Shown here: positions 27,332-38,730 of the stretch, one piece after another | Numbering within the stretch: the first letter of the stretch is position 1 | How the letters are laid out: every line of letters begins with the position of its first letter | Origin: Callipepla californica brunnescens | Lineage: Eukaryota > Chordata > Aves > Galliformes > Odontophoridae | Reading direction: 5' to 3' | DNA: 64,000 bases | Assembly: GCA_023055505.1 (NCBI GenBank) | Contig: JALIRH010000004.1 | Location: 18,595,368 to 18,659,367, forward strand | Notes under the pieces: model-generated | Seen by the model: the letters and a program-made list of their open reading frames with translations, nothing else | Database searches by the model: none | What the model was told of the DNA's origin: nothing | Program-made: the position numbers and the translations under genes

Positions 27332-30300
27332 TGGGGAAGGCTACAGCCCTTCCCGCACTGCTGGGAAGCCACCAGCTCATGACACCACCCTCTCAAGGAA
27401 CCAGGATAGCAGGTAAAGGTGTTGACTCACAGACAATACACCTTTTTCAGCTAACCACTCACTTACCATAAATGAGTGCCTGCAGCACGCTTTCAGTTCC
27501 TCTAAGTCATGCTCCAGCATTTGGCTCACCACATGACAAGAAAGTGTCCCTGACCTCAAGGTAACACCACAGATACAGCTACTGTAATGCCAGCAGCAAT
27601 AGGCAAAGAAGTCAGGTTAATGGATCGAGAAGCCTTGTAGGTGGGGAAGGGAACTTATGAAGATTAACAGCCCGTGGGTGCACGCAGGGAGAGGTGTGCA
27701 GGTGGCAATGAACCAAAGAAATGGGCAGCACTTGTTTATTGGAGTGGTTTCCCACATTTCTGATATCTGGATGAACAGAAGTAATAAAGGTGTAATTCAG
27801 GTTAAGCATTTATTTATTTTCTACTTAGAAAATAACCGAGCTAACCAAATAGTCTCTTCTCATCAACCCAAGGTCACACATTAGCTGTAACTGCATTTTC
27901 CTAAGTCTTGTCTTTGGCAAGCATTCACCCAGCCACTGCAGTAGATACAATAGAGCAGGGAGTAAGTGAGTAACAGCAAAGAAGCAGGGAAAAAAAAAAA
28001 AAAGCCAGGAATAGGCACATGGAAAGAAGATCACAAGCACATGTGAAAGAGCTAGCCAAACACAAGAAGCGGGAGCATTCTATGAGGCAGGCAAGAGAAG
28101 GGCAAGCAGAGAAGTGAAAGTGAAAAGGATTGAAAACACCAAAGGAAATAGGAATTAAAACCACTCGGGGAGAGTGAAGGGGATGGGACAAGAATGGAAA
28201 GGAGGGACTGTAAGCAGGGAAGTGCTGCAGCTCAGCTGAGATTCCCTGTGCTCCACAGTAGGAACAACAAAGGACTCGGGAACACCTCAAGCAGACCAGT
28301 GTGGGGAAGAAATTAAGCCACACCAAAAAACAAAGGCACAAGCTAAGGAAAAAGATTGGACAACAACAAAGAATGAAAAAGTGACTGAGGTACTGCTGTT
28401 CATTCACCTCTCTCCGTGGAACAAGCTTCACTCAGTGGAGCACAACAGCAGAAGACGTGAATGTGGCCAAAATCCCCAGCAGGTACATTTTAAGATCTGT
28501 TCATGGGCTGGTCTCTGATGCAGAGAAGTCTCTCTTCTTGATATGGAGACTAAGATCATGTTAGGGTCTGAGGCTCCCAAACCCCAAGCGAGGCTTTCCA
28601 AAATCAAGACTGAGGATCTGGGGATGAACAATGCTACACCAGAGCACCAGCACCTTCAGAGTACAGGGTGTACTACAAAGTGTCTCAAGTGAGTTTTCTT
28701 TTATTTTACAGCTTATATAATCATCTGCTTTGGCCTTTTGATCTTTTTGCTTGTTCAGCTTGGAAAGCGAGCAGCCACCGATTCAGGTTGAACTACCAAA
28801 ACCCAACAGGAGAGCAACCCTTCTGGAACACAGCTCTGTTTTCCAGAAGCATCTCTCATTCCTTCCTCTTCCTTCTTTGCTACACAAGGGCACGGAGCCA
28901 TGGCGCCTGTAAGCACTCAAGCCCTTGGTCTTACAAAGCACTGGCTCAGGCCCCAAGAGATGTCTTCACCCCAGGGACGCATCTGCCCTGTTGAGCCAAG
29001 GGCAATCCCTGGGGAGATCCTGTGCACTGCATCAGTTGGAAAACTAACTGCAAAATCAGCAAGAAAGAATAATCATGGGAAGGTGAAATAGGGAGCAAGG
29101 TGAACCTGAAGGGAAGAGCTATACGGAGTCTTTATTTATTAAAATCCTTCTAAGGTTGTGACATTTGCTCAACAGCCTACTTCATCATGCCCTAGAATCT
29201 AATCACGCTTACTTAACAATAACAAAAATCTTCTTGTTTTAAAATCACAGCCCAGCAATTCCATCTTGTACCTCTGCACTCACGAGCTACAAGAAATACT
29301 ATGAAGTCGTTCCTGTCCCAGCTCCCTTCATTTTAGGGAAATACGCTCTCCTCTGGCAGCCGCTTCGCTCATTCCTTAGTGCCTCCTCACAGACACTACT
29401 CCATGTCCCCACCTGTTCTGTGGCCCTCTCCTGTCCTTTTCTCATGGCTGGGGAGAACTGTGAGACGTCCAATACACTGCAATATCATGGATACAAATTG
29501 CTGACGGTTCAGTTTCATCTCCAGTTCCTGCACTAAGAGAGAGTGCTACTCAGTTGAGTACTACTCCCCAAAGAAACAGCTCATTGAAGCAAATTCCAAG
29601 TTCAGAGAGAGGAAAAAAAAAAAACAACAGGGCAAATCTTGCTTGAAGCACCACTCTCTGTTCAGCCAAGGGAAATCATCCCATGACTGTAGCACAGCAT
29701 TAAGAACAGGAGAGAGAACTGCTCAGGAAAGGGAAGGAGTCAGAAGGTACCATCTGACCATCCCAGAGTGATTTTACCAGGTTTGGATACAAGCAATACA
29801 CTGAATTTCTAACACTTCAGTGACCTCAGTGACTTACTAACCTTTAGATTAGAACAACAAATTCACTGTCACCCAAACCAAAGGGCTGCTGGAAATCCTT
29901 GGTAAAGTCACCAGCAGAGACTGATGGCTCTGGGAGCTGGATGCAAATTGTGGCAGCTTTCCAGGTTGCCACCCAACACATTAGTGGCCAAAAGTCACTG
30001 CCACCTCTGAGCATCACCTGTCCTGCATGCAATCTATCTGCTGTTTTCTGCCTCAATGCCAATGGATATTGGCCCACGTGCAATGACTGCAAACATCTTT
30101 TCTGATGAGTGCACGATAGAAACTTTCTAACACTGGTGTCTGTCACTCCATATTGCCATGAAGGAGTGTTGGAATTGCAGCACAGCTCACACTGCTGCTG
30201 CTTGTGCTGCAGTGAATCCATTACTAAGAGAAGGTACCATCCCGTGAAGCAAGGCATGCCAAGCCTCACCGCAGCACTGAATTCAAGAAGGAGCTTGGGA

Positions 30301-33300
30301 CATCATAGGAAACAGATCTGAACAATCACACACTGACAGAGAATACAGTGGTCCTGGTGATGGGTTTAGCAGCATCCAATAGGGTTACAGAGAGCATGTT
30401 TCCAGGATAGCTACACTTGACATTACACATTACCAAAAAGATACACCTCTGTGGAATTTGTAGTTAGAGTTGCTTGGGAGTCTGCAGCAGTACAAGGCTT
30501 AAAGCCTACAGCAGATCTCTAAGTGATAAAACATATCAGGCACTCTTTTAGGAGCAAACTGAAATTACTCCAGTGTTTATACACCATAAGCCTTAACTAC
30601 ACTGTGTTCACTACTACATTTTTTTAAGCCAGACTCTGTCCTTCAAGCATTATGTTTGTACAGCAGCTTTTGTTGGTATTTCCTCATTTGGGTTGCAGTC
30701 ACTCAGAGTACAGTCATCTGTATGAATGAGCCTTCTAATCACTCTTGCTGGCTGCCTTTGAATGACCACACAATTGGAAGCAGCATCAACAAAAGTAACA
30801 CAAATAACAATTTTAAGATTGAACCTGATTTCACAGGCTTGTAACTAGGAAAAAAGGACAAAATACAAGAGCCAACATAAAGAAGAAATTGTAAGAACTA
30901 GCACCAAGCAACGCAAAGGCATCCACGCACAGTTACTTTTTCCATCCTCCTCCCTAACTTGTTGCCTTCAGAAGAGCAAGCCCACACACATTAGCACATC
31001 ATATACCTTTTCAGTACCTCCTTTTCCTCTGCTTGAGTTCCATTTTCAGCTTCCCATCATTCAGTCAGCCAACACCCTCACCCTCCCCTTAGATACTCAC
31101 AACAACCTCAGCTGCAAGAGTCAAGCAATACTACACAGCAAAAACTAAACTTCTTCCTTCCCCCTATCTCTTTCCAACCCATCACTTTTATCCTACCCTA
31201 AAGCTGGATGATGGCAGAGCTCAGGTCAGCGATGTTAGAGCAGAAGAAACCCATCACTAGGAGCACTTGCATCCAGATAGGTCATCAGCTTCCAGCTAAG
31301 AAGACTGAACTCAGGTGAGTGTCTTCATATCACCTTCATTAAGAGTACCTGGGAACCACAAAAAAAAAGAAAAATACACTGGCAAGTGAATATATTGCCT
31401 ACCTTCAACCATTTACCTGCTGCTTCAAAACAGGTCTGTTGTAGTGTATGTTTTGTGGAGGTTATACAGCTCCTGTTCCCCAACCCCAAGTGAGCTGGAT
31501 CCCCTCAAGCAAGAAAGGCAAGCAAAACTTGTGTGAGCAGTCATATCCTGGCCAGATTTCTATCTCCCAGCAGCTTCAAAGCTTGTCATTGCTTCCCTAC
31601 TGGCGGCAGCCGCTGCTGGAGGGATAGGGCAGGGGAAACCATCCCAAGTGACTTTTCTGCCCTGTTGTTTACACTTGATATCTGAGACAAAGCAGATATT
31701 ATGGTGGGTAAACATCAAGGCAACGGGACATGGGCTGCCCTCTGATCACAGCTCCTTCTACCGTGTCTGATGGAGGAAAAGGTTTATTCAAGCCTCGACA
31801 AAAATCTCAAATGTAAAAGCTACATTTAGGAATACTTTAAAGCTGGAGTTACCCCTGGCAAGTGAATGTTCACTGTTTTCATCAGTTTCAAGAGTTTGTG
31901 AGAATTAATCAGCTGCAAATTGTTTCTAAAATGAAACAAGAAGCAGCATTCATCTGTAGGGAGTTGCAGCAAGCATGAAATGAAACAGAACATGAACGTG
32001 CGGCCAAAACTCTTAAATGGGAAAACAAGCAGGCACCAAAATAAGCAGTTGTACAATGTGTTGTGTAAAGTGCTGTCACTGGGCAATTCATCATTATAGA
32101 ATAAAACTTTTCCCAGTATGTGGGATAAAGCATCTTCGTTTGGTGCTATTCTCCAAAGACTTCAGCTGCCACTGTGTAAATGTCAAGACTGAAGGCTAAA
32201 GCCTCTGCTAGATCCTAGATAATAAACACACCGGGTATCTAAATTGTTATATATCTTGGCATTTGACCAGCGAAACGTCCATGGAAAACCGTCCGCCAGA
32301 AAATCTGCCTTCTGCTTTTAAGCTGATTATTCAAGGGTTAACTATGAGCTCCCCTAATGAATTAATAAAACCCAGACATATTTTAAATCTATTGATCCAT
32401 CACCGTATCTATCTGGGAGCATTATGAATGTATAAGCCATAAGATGGAAATGCTCTGTAACCTACCAAGTGTTTGTTGCTTGTTGTACACACCAGCTGAA
32501 ATATCCCTTCATCCACATTCTCTTCAGCACTCCACATCTTACCAGGAATGAACTTAAAACAGAATCTTGCATAAGTCTCTCCTTCCCCGTGGTTTAAAGG
32601 GGACCTGAGTCCCAGAGCAAAACTTGTATGTACAAGTTACTCTGTTCAGCATCACAGTTGTGGTACAATCCCCACCTTCCCCAAGTATCTCCATCGCATC
32701 CTTTTTCTGTCAGATCAGTGTCTCCTGTTGGGTGCCTTGCTGAGGCATAAGGAAGGTTTTGATGGAAAGTGTCAAAGTACAAGCTACCTGTGAGGCTGCA
32801 TCTCTTTGTATCCGCCAGCCACTGCTGTAAATTCTGTTATAAGGACCGTGTTCTCACCAGGACTGGTGCTCAGTGTCCCAGGCAGCGCAAAACAGCCGGT
32901 GCTCAGGGCCATCCTTTGCTCCCCCTAGGAGTCCAAGGCTGCTGTGCATTTGGCAGTTCTCTTTCCCTCTTCTGTCTTCTGACTGACTTGTCCATTCAGC
33001 TGCTCAGGAAGGGATGACTCACACCTCTCTCTAGCAGTTTCACCTAATCTAGACATTTGGTGATTCTGCTAGAATCTCTTTCCCACTCTGGGTCTGTGTT
33101 TGTGTGAACAGAACCATGCATGATGGCTCATGCCCCATTCCAGGGTTTAAAACAAGACTGTGAGCCCACCTCAGCCTTCTGCTTAACTCCTCCATCATGA
33201 CAACTACATCAGGATGTAACTGGCCTCTGCAGTCTGGGACAGATCTTCCCATAGGTGTGTGCCCTTCCACAGGTGATTTAAGTCATCTAGGGACACTTCA

Positions 33301-34119
33301 GTGGTTACCCAACTTTCAGCCTGGAATGAGGTGGCGTTCCAGCAGCAGCAGACTTCTATGCAGGGTTCCACACAGCTGCTCAGCCTAAGAATGGCCCATG
33401 CACTTCTTCACGTCAGCCCAGGGGTACAGGAAACACAGCCACCAAGGGCCCCTGAGCAGGAGGAAGGAATAGGGTACCCCCTGCCCTCAGCAGCGTTGCT
33501 TTGTATCACTGGACGCTCAAGATAAGCATTTTCTGCACATCCATTTAGGGCATGCCACGCGGTCAAGTGCCAACTTCAGCCTGCTAAATTACCTGATGAA
33601 ACTTTCAATTTAAGGAACATAGCCAGGAGCCTGGACAAGCACAGCTTCTGCCATCCAGATAGATCCGCTGTCACGTATGACTGACAAGATATTTATGCTG
33701 ATGGGTCAGCAGACAGATTCATTAATTTCCTTCTCCCTTGTCCTATTATCTAAGCCCCTGTGCCATCCGCAGCCACTGGAGTGAATGTTCATTTCTATTC
33801 CATTGTCATACTAACTACTGCTCTAGTTTAAGTATTCTTTTGAACCCCAAGAACAATGTGCACAAGGCGCAAATCCATCCCGCTCCTCCATGGCTAAGTA
33901 GGGCCATTAGACAGGAGAAACAATGGGAACACAGCGGGTGCTCTGTGTTCGCTCCCTGCATGGCCGCACACAAAGACAAAAAGGAGGAGCTCTGGATGGG
34001 CCAGGGATGGGTGTCGGATACCCCGACGCACTCGTTTTCCCAGCATCCCCAGATCACAAAGGAAAAGAGGGTCTGCATGGGCCTGCAGAGGCTGCATCGG
34101 TCGCCGGGCACAGGACCTC

Positions 34120-34151
34120 ATTGTTCGGTTTGTTTTGTTTCCCCGAACAAT
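34120..34151. promoter_or_regulatory. Inverted pair of SOX-like motifs in a perfect 9-bp palindrome
   Basis: ATTGTTCGG at 34120-34128 and its exact reverse complement CCGAACAAT at 34143-34151 are separated by 14 nt of T/G-rich spacer. Each arm holds an AACAAT core. It lies about 4.3 kb upstream of the DLL4 start site. Confidence 0.45.
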
Positions 34152-34466
34152 ATGTCACATATTTACTTTCCTCTCCGAGAGCCGATGCTAGCACAAAATC
34201 ATCACCACGTTACGTTAAAATGTCAGCACGCTGCATCACCACAGCTCCACATGAGGCTGCCTGGTGGGCCCCAGCGAGGGCTTCTGCATCCAATCATTTC
34301 CCATAAGCAGCGTTTGCAGGACGGGAGATCTTCTTAAAATAGGACAAACTCAGAAATCCTGGAGCCGGGGGCAGCCCTCACTCATGTCTCTGTCTTGAGT
34401 GACTCCATCTGGACATCCAGGATCGCTTTTGATGGCCTGCAAAAGCAGCTGCTGCTGGTTAACATC

Positions 34467-34483
34467 TTTTTTTTTTTTTTTTT
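34467..34483. repeat. Poly(T) tract, 17 nt
   Basis: Uninterrupted T run followed by CTTCTTC. Confidence 0.95.
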
Positions 34484-35388
34484 CTTCTTCACTGGAAGTA
34501 AAGAAAAATGCTACAGATAAGAAGCCAGGATGGTCTTTCTCTCGTTATTCATAAAGAAGTTTTATCTCCAGCATGGAGATTTTAAAACGAGTTTCCTTAC
34601 CTAGGTGTCCAGCTGTACTTAAACACCATGCACTGCTACAGCTCTGAGGAGCTACAGCTGCTCAGGCCAGCTTTCCCCAGTGTGCACACAGGTGCGATGC
34701 TGCGAGCCCTCCGCCTGCTGCTGCACCAGCACCGGCCTCTGGAGAGGACCCTAAATCCCATCTTGCACCTTCCACAGCTCCCAGCTCACGCTGGGCTACC
34801 GAGGGAGCAGGGAAAGCGGTTACAGCAGCCACTGACTGTCCTCCTGCATGAGATCCCGGCGCCTGGTGCTGTGTAACGTAGCCCCAGACGTATTGTAAGC
34901 AGCCGAGGACAGCCCAACCATCTGTTGGAAGGCACAGACCTCTGAGGCAGGAGATCCCAACGCTGGGCCCATGGGACGTTTACCGAGGAGCCTACAAAGG
35001 GAGTTTTCCCTTAACCAAAGGCTGCACTTTGTTATGCTGCTCCAGGCAGGGCCCAGCCGTGGCTGCTGGCCCACACATGCCCTTTGTGCTAACAAACACT
35101 GGGTCCCAGCGAGGCACAGTCAGCCTCCCAGTCCCACCTACAGCTCTGAGGTTCAAAACCAAACGAAGATTTGGGTCTCTCCTGGGTGCTTCTCTCAGTT
35201 CCAGTCACAGTTTATAGGAGCTTCCAATGTCGCTCATCCATCTCAGGTGGGAGTGCAGAGGGACTGCAGGCCTCCTCGCAAGCTTCTGTAGGAGTCTGGC
35301 TTTTACCAACAGCTGAACTGAGAGCAGTGCCCACAGCTTGCACCAAGTTAATTGTCAAACAGAACCACATAAGTGAAATATGTACATA

Positions 35389-35520
35389 TCATAGAATTCC
35401 AGAATCACGGAACCATTAATGTTGGAAAAAATGGCTAAGGTCACCAAGTCCAAACATCAGCCCACCAGGCCCACTAACCACGTCCCTCAGTGCCACATCT
35501 AGAACCGTTTGCATTGCAGG
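35389..35520 (-). mobile_element. CR1 LINE 3' fragment
   Basis: Starts CATAGAATTCCAGAATCACG, then GGTCACCAAGTCCAAACATC and CCACTAACCACGTCCCTCAG, the reverse complement of a CR1 3' end. It lies 3.2 kb upstream of the DLL4 start codon. Confidence 0.85.
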
Positions 35521-35819
35521 TTTCACGTTTTGCATTCGTTCAGATCTAAAGCAATAAGGCTGCCTCCCAAAGGCGCTCCTAGTACAAAATCCCGGCAGCA
35601 CCGAAGCTGCAACCCCGAGAGCTGCTCGCCCAGCCTGGAGCTGGCGGAGTTCCTCTGAGATAACACGGCGCTAAACGAAACGGGACCGGTGCCACTGAAA
35701 GCAGAAGAGTGAGGGACCAAGGAGCACTTCGCAGTGCTGTGCCTGGGCAGCGGGTCCCCGCACGGGGCTGGGATGAGGTTTGGAGCTGCTGTGGCATCTG
35801 GCATGAAAAAATGTCCCGG

Positions 35820-35999
35820 GAAGCTGTTACATTAAATGGCCAAATCGATTTATTGAATGGCAGGTGTTAGCTCCAAACAGATGGAGAACATAAAGGCATA
35901 AGCAGGCATTTGTATGGAAAAGAAGCCATCGATTTGTAGCGAGAGGTTCAATAGTGATCGTTATACCCTTTAATAGAAATGTTCTTATTTTTTACGGGC
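35820..35999. promoter_or_regulatory. AT-rich block just before the CpG island, possible conserved element
   Basis: Contains two ATCGAT sites (near 35844 and 35929), AT-rich homeodomain-like cores and a GATCGTTATA stretch, ending at the CpG island edge. Only composition and motif density support it. Confidence 0.25.
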
Positions 36000-36103
36000 T
36001 CGGCTCCGAGCAACAATGGCTCAATGGGCGCACGCCGCCGAGCCGCCCGAGCCCTGCTCGGGGGAGGGGGCTGGTGGTGCCGTGCGGGACGGGGCCGGGC
36101 GCT

Positions 36104-36134
36104 GCGGAGCGGAGCGGAGCGGTGCGGTGCGGGG
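36104..36134. repeat. GGAGC/GGTGC pentamer repeat
   Basis: Short tandem array of GGAGC units turning into GGTGC units within the distal CpG-rich lobe. A related GCGGTGCGG array occurs in DLL4 intron 2. Confidence 0.75.
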
Positions 36135-37199
36135 CCGCGCCGTCCCAGTTGGCACGCGGCGTGCCCGGCCGGCCCGTGGCAGCGCCCGCGCGGCAGATGA
36201 GGCACGCGCCGGCCTCATTACAATGAGAATGGACAGGCTGGAGGAGACATGTGGCAGCAACAGTTTGCAAATCCCCCCTCCTTCTGTGCGAACCGGGAAA
36301 CATTTCCAAACATTTGTACCCCAAATCGACCACATTAACACCCCTCCGAGCGGCTCTCCCTGGAGAGATGCTCCGCGCTACGGCCATTTAGGCAGAAACA
36401 AAACAAGCAAGAGGGATTTTTCTTTCCTTTTCTCTCTCTTTTTTTTTTTTTTCCTTAGGCTCTCTCGGTGTGTGTCAGCGCCGAGTCGATGCGCAACTTT
36501 CGAGCTGAGGGGTTTAAAAGCCACCGGGGGATGCGGCTCCCGCAGCGCACGGATGGGCTGACGCCGGACACACGAGCAGGTTTCCGAGCGAGGCAGCCCC
36601 AAAAGCAGGCCGAGGGCAACCCCGCAGGGAGGTGCCTGCCGTGTCCCCCCATGTGCCCCCATCGGGCGCGGGGAGGGAGGCAGCCCCGCACGCACTCCTC
36701 CTCCATTCGGGCACAGGCGCCCGACGCTATCAGCGCTACTCTTTTTTCTTCTCTTTTTTTTTTTTCCCCCTTCTGAAGTCCGCGCGCGTGTGTCAACATG
36801 CAGCAGGTGGTTTGTTATATTCCCCGAGTATCGCTTTATGAGGGGCTCTTTTTATAGCCGCCATCACAACAACGCCCCGGAGTCCCATTTTACGCCCCTA
36901 TCGCAACCGCTCGCTCCGGCTCCTTTTCCTTTTCCTCGCTCGGCGGAGCCGCGCGGTGCCCGGGCCGGCGGTGGGGGGGGGTGGGGCGAGGTGCGCTGCT
37001 CGGGACCGCGGGGAGTTCGGCGGAGCTGCGAGGAGCAGAGCCCCGCTCGCCTCTCCGTAACCTACATTAGCCGCGGGTCCATATGGTAGATGCTGCCCGT
37101 GGATCCCCAGCGCCGAAGCGAGGCCCTATTCTTGCGCGCCGCCCTGCTTGTGCCAGATGGTGCCTGGGCCGAGTGGCCATGCGTGGGGTGGCTCTGGTT

Positions 37200-37440
37200 A
37201 GCCTAATAAACGTCCAATACAAGTCAAAAATCAAAACACACACATACTAACATCTGCTAGAGCCCGCAGTACCCAGCTAGCCTTTCAATGCTGAATTAAA
37301 GAGCCCCACAGCCCTTCTGTTCCCCTAGGTTAGACACTCATTACCATTTATCAAGCACTGATGTTATCTGGCCTCTCATTTTATTTAGTACCGAAGCTAT
37401 TAGCATCAGATTTGATTTTGACAGTTGACGCTGCTGCTGG
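37200..37440. promoter_or_regulatory. AT-rich block between two CpG lobes, possible conserved element
   Basis: The sequence switches sharply from GC-rich to AT-rich and back. It holds GATA-type TTATCA and TTATCT, homeodomain-type ATTAG and a TGACAG MEIS-type core. Such islands of AT-rich sequence inside CpG DNA are often conserved regulatory elements; conservation cannot be measured here. Confidence 0.35.
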
Positions 37441-38251
37441 TAAAGCCGGGATCTGGCCGGGCGGATCGCTGCAAAATTCCGAGCTCGTCGGCGGCGGCAC
37501 ATTCCTCCTCCCGACCTGGTTACGGGCCCAGACAAAGGGCTCCCGGCGTGTGCCTCGCGGCCCCGCGGGCACCCCTGCACCCCCTGCGCCTTTCTTCCCC
37601 CGGGGCACTGCATCCCGCTCCGGGGCCGCTTCCAGGGAGCGGCCGGGCCCAGGGTTCAGCCCGGTGCCGAGCCAGCCGGACCCCGGGACTTCTTCCTTAT
37701 CGTGCACCCCCAAAGGGCCCGGACCGGGGAATCGCCGTTGCGGCAGAAGCGCCTTTAGGAGATCTGTGGAGCCCGAGGGCTGCTCCCCAGGTGATCCACG
37801 CCGGAAAGGTTCGCAGCCGGGCGAGCCCGAAGCTGGCACAAAGGTGGCAAGGCCTCATTACCATACAGCTGAAGGTTTATCTCTCCCTCCCCCCTCCGGC
37901 CTCCCATCCATTTAACAAGCTGAAATAAAAAGCCACATGAAAGGCCTTCTCTGTGCTCGGCTTTAATGAGGGACACGCGACCCAACAATAAGCGCACGCT
38001 GCAATCAGGCCACGGCTTCAGCGGCGCACGCCGGAGCGCGGTCCGGCTGCGGCACAACGCCTCGAACGGCCCGGCCCCGGTCCCGAAGCCCCTTGAGCCC
38101 CTCGACCCGGGGCCGGCTGCGGCCGCACAGCCGCTCCCGCCCCGCTCCGGCGCCCGTCGAGGAGCGGCGCCCCGGGGCCATTCGTCGCCTTCTGCCCGAG
38201 GAGCGGCGTCGGGGAACGCGTCGAACCCCTCCGCTCGGAGCCCCCGTCGTC

Positions 38252-38286
38252 GGGGGGGAGGGGGGGTTAGGGTTAGGGTTAGGGTT
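38252..38286 (+). repeat. G-rich tract with telomere-type GGGTTA repeats
   Basis: A run of seven G, then A, then six G leads into GGGTTA repeated three times plus GGGTT. Four GGG runs separated by TTA loops begin at 38264, which is exactly the vertebrate telomeric G-quadruplex pattern. It lies about 150 nt upstream of the first TATA box, on the coding strand. Confidence 0.9.
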
Positions 38287-38435
38287 CTCCCGGCCCCGCG
38301 CGGAGCGAGTGCGGGACCCGAGGGCTCCCGCAGCACTGCGCTCCGCTTTCCAGAACGGAAAGATGGAAAAGGGGAGGGATCGCCCGCGCGCTGACTGACA
38401 GTTTACATAATGAGCTCGCGAGGATGCGAGGCAAC

Positions 38436-38443
38436 TATATAAA
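38436..38443 (+). promoter_or_regulatory. DLL4 TATA box (first candidate)
   Basis: TATATAAA, 241 nt before the start codon, in the CpG-rich promoter. A start site would be expected near 38466, giving a 5'UTR of about 210 nt with no upstream ATG. A forkhead-like GTTTACAT lies at 38401-38408. Confidence 0.6.
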
Positions 38444-38550
38444 CCGCTCGGAGGGAAGCGAGTTTCCCATTTACCGAGCGCTGGCGGCACCCGCCGAAGG
38501 AGGAGCCGTCCCGACGAGGCGTCCCCGTTCCCAGCCCGCGGGCTCTGGAG

Positions 38551-38559
38551 TTTATAAAG
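38551..38559 (+). promoter_or_regulatory. Second TATA-like box of DLL4
   Basis: TTTATAAAG, 118 nt before the start codon. If used, transcription would begin near 38580 and the 5'UTR would be under 100 nt. It may be an alternative core promoter or simply 5'UTR sequence. Confidence 0.35.
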
Positions 38560-38676
38560 CGCAGGATTGGCGCCCCGAGGGCACGGCCGCACCTGGATTT
38601 ACCTTCCGGCCCTTGGGCAGCGCCGCTCTCCGCGCTCGGCGGAGCTTTTGGGGAATACAGAGAGAGCGGAGCGAGG

Positions 38677-38730
38677 ATGAGAGCGCGGCGCGCGTGCGGC
38701 CTGACGCTGCTGTTAGTGCTTTTGCAGCAG
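38677..38730 (+). CDS. DLL4: DLL4 coding exon 1: start and signal peptide
   Basis: This exon encodes residues 1-18, a basic start (MRARRACG) followed by a leucine-rich hydrophobic core ([10 protein letters not shown]), which is a typical signal peptide. It ends in phase 0 at a GTAACG donor. Intron 1 is only 94 nt. Cleavage probably falls in the SASGSG segment at the start of exon 2. Confidence 0.93.

Larger units (their letters stand above)
27332..35388. other. Upstream intergenic DNA, part 3
   Basis: Non-coding. A purine-rich stretch at 27960-28400 makes a long but meaningless open frame on the minus strand. Blocks at 32220-32470 and 33540-33750 combine AT-rich homeodomain-like motifs with isolated CpGs, which suggests constraint. 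Confidence 0.6.

Noticed and set aside
27925..28431. 168-residue open frame on the minus strand
   Set aside because: The sequence is purine-rich on the + strand, so the minus frame is C/T-rich and lacks stops by composition. The peptide is low complexity (Cys, Phe, Leu, Ser).
36016..38592. Several open frames of 100-195 residues on both strands in CpG-rich DNA
   Set aside because: GC-rich DNA has few stop codons. The peptides are Arg/Pro/Ala-rich, overlap each other in many frames and lack domains.
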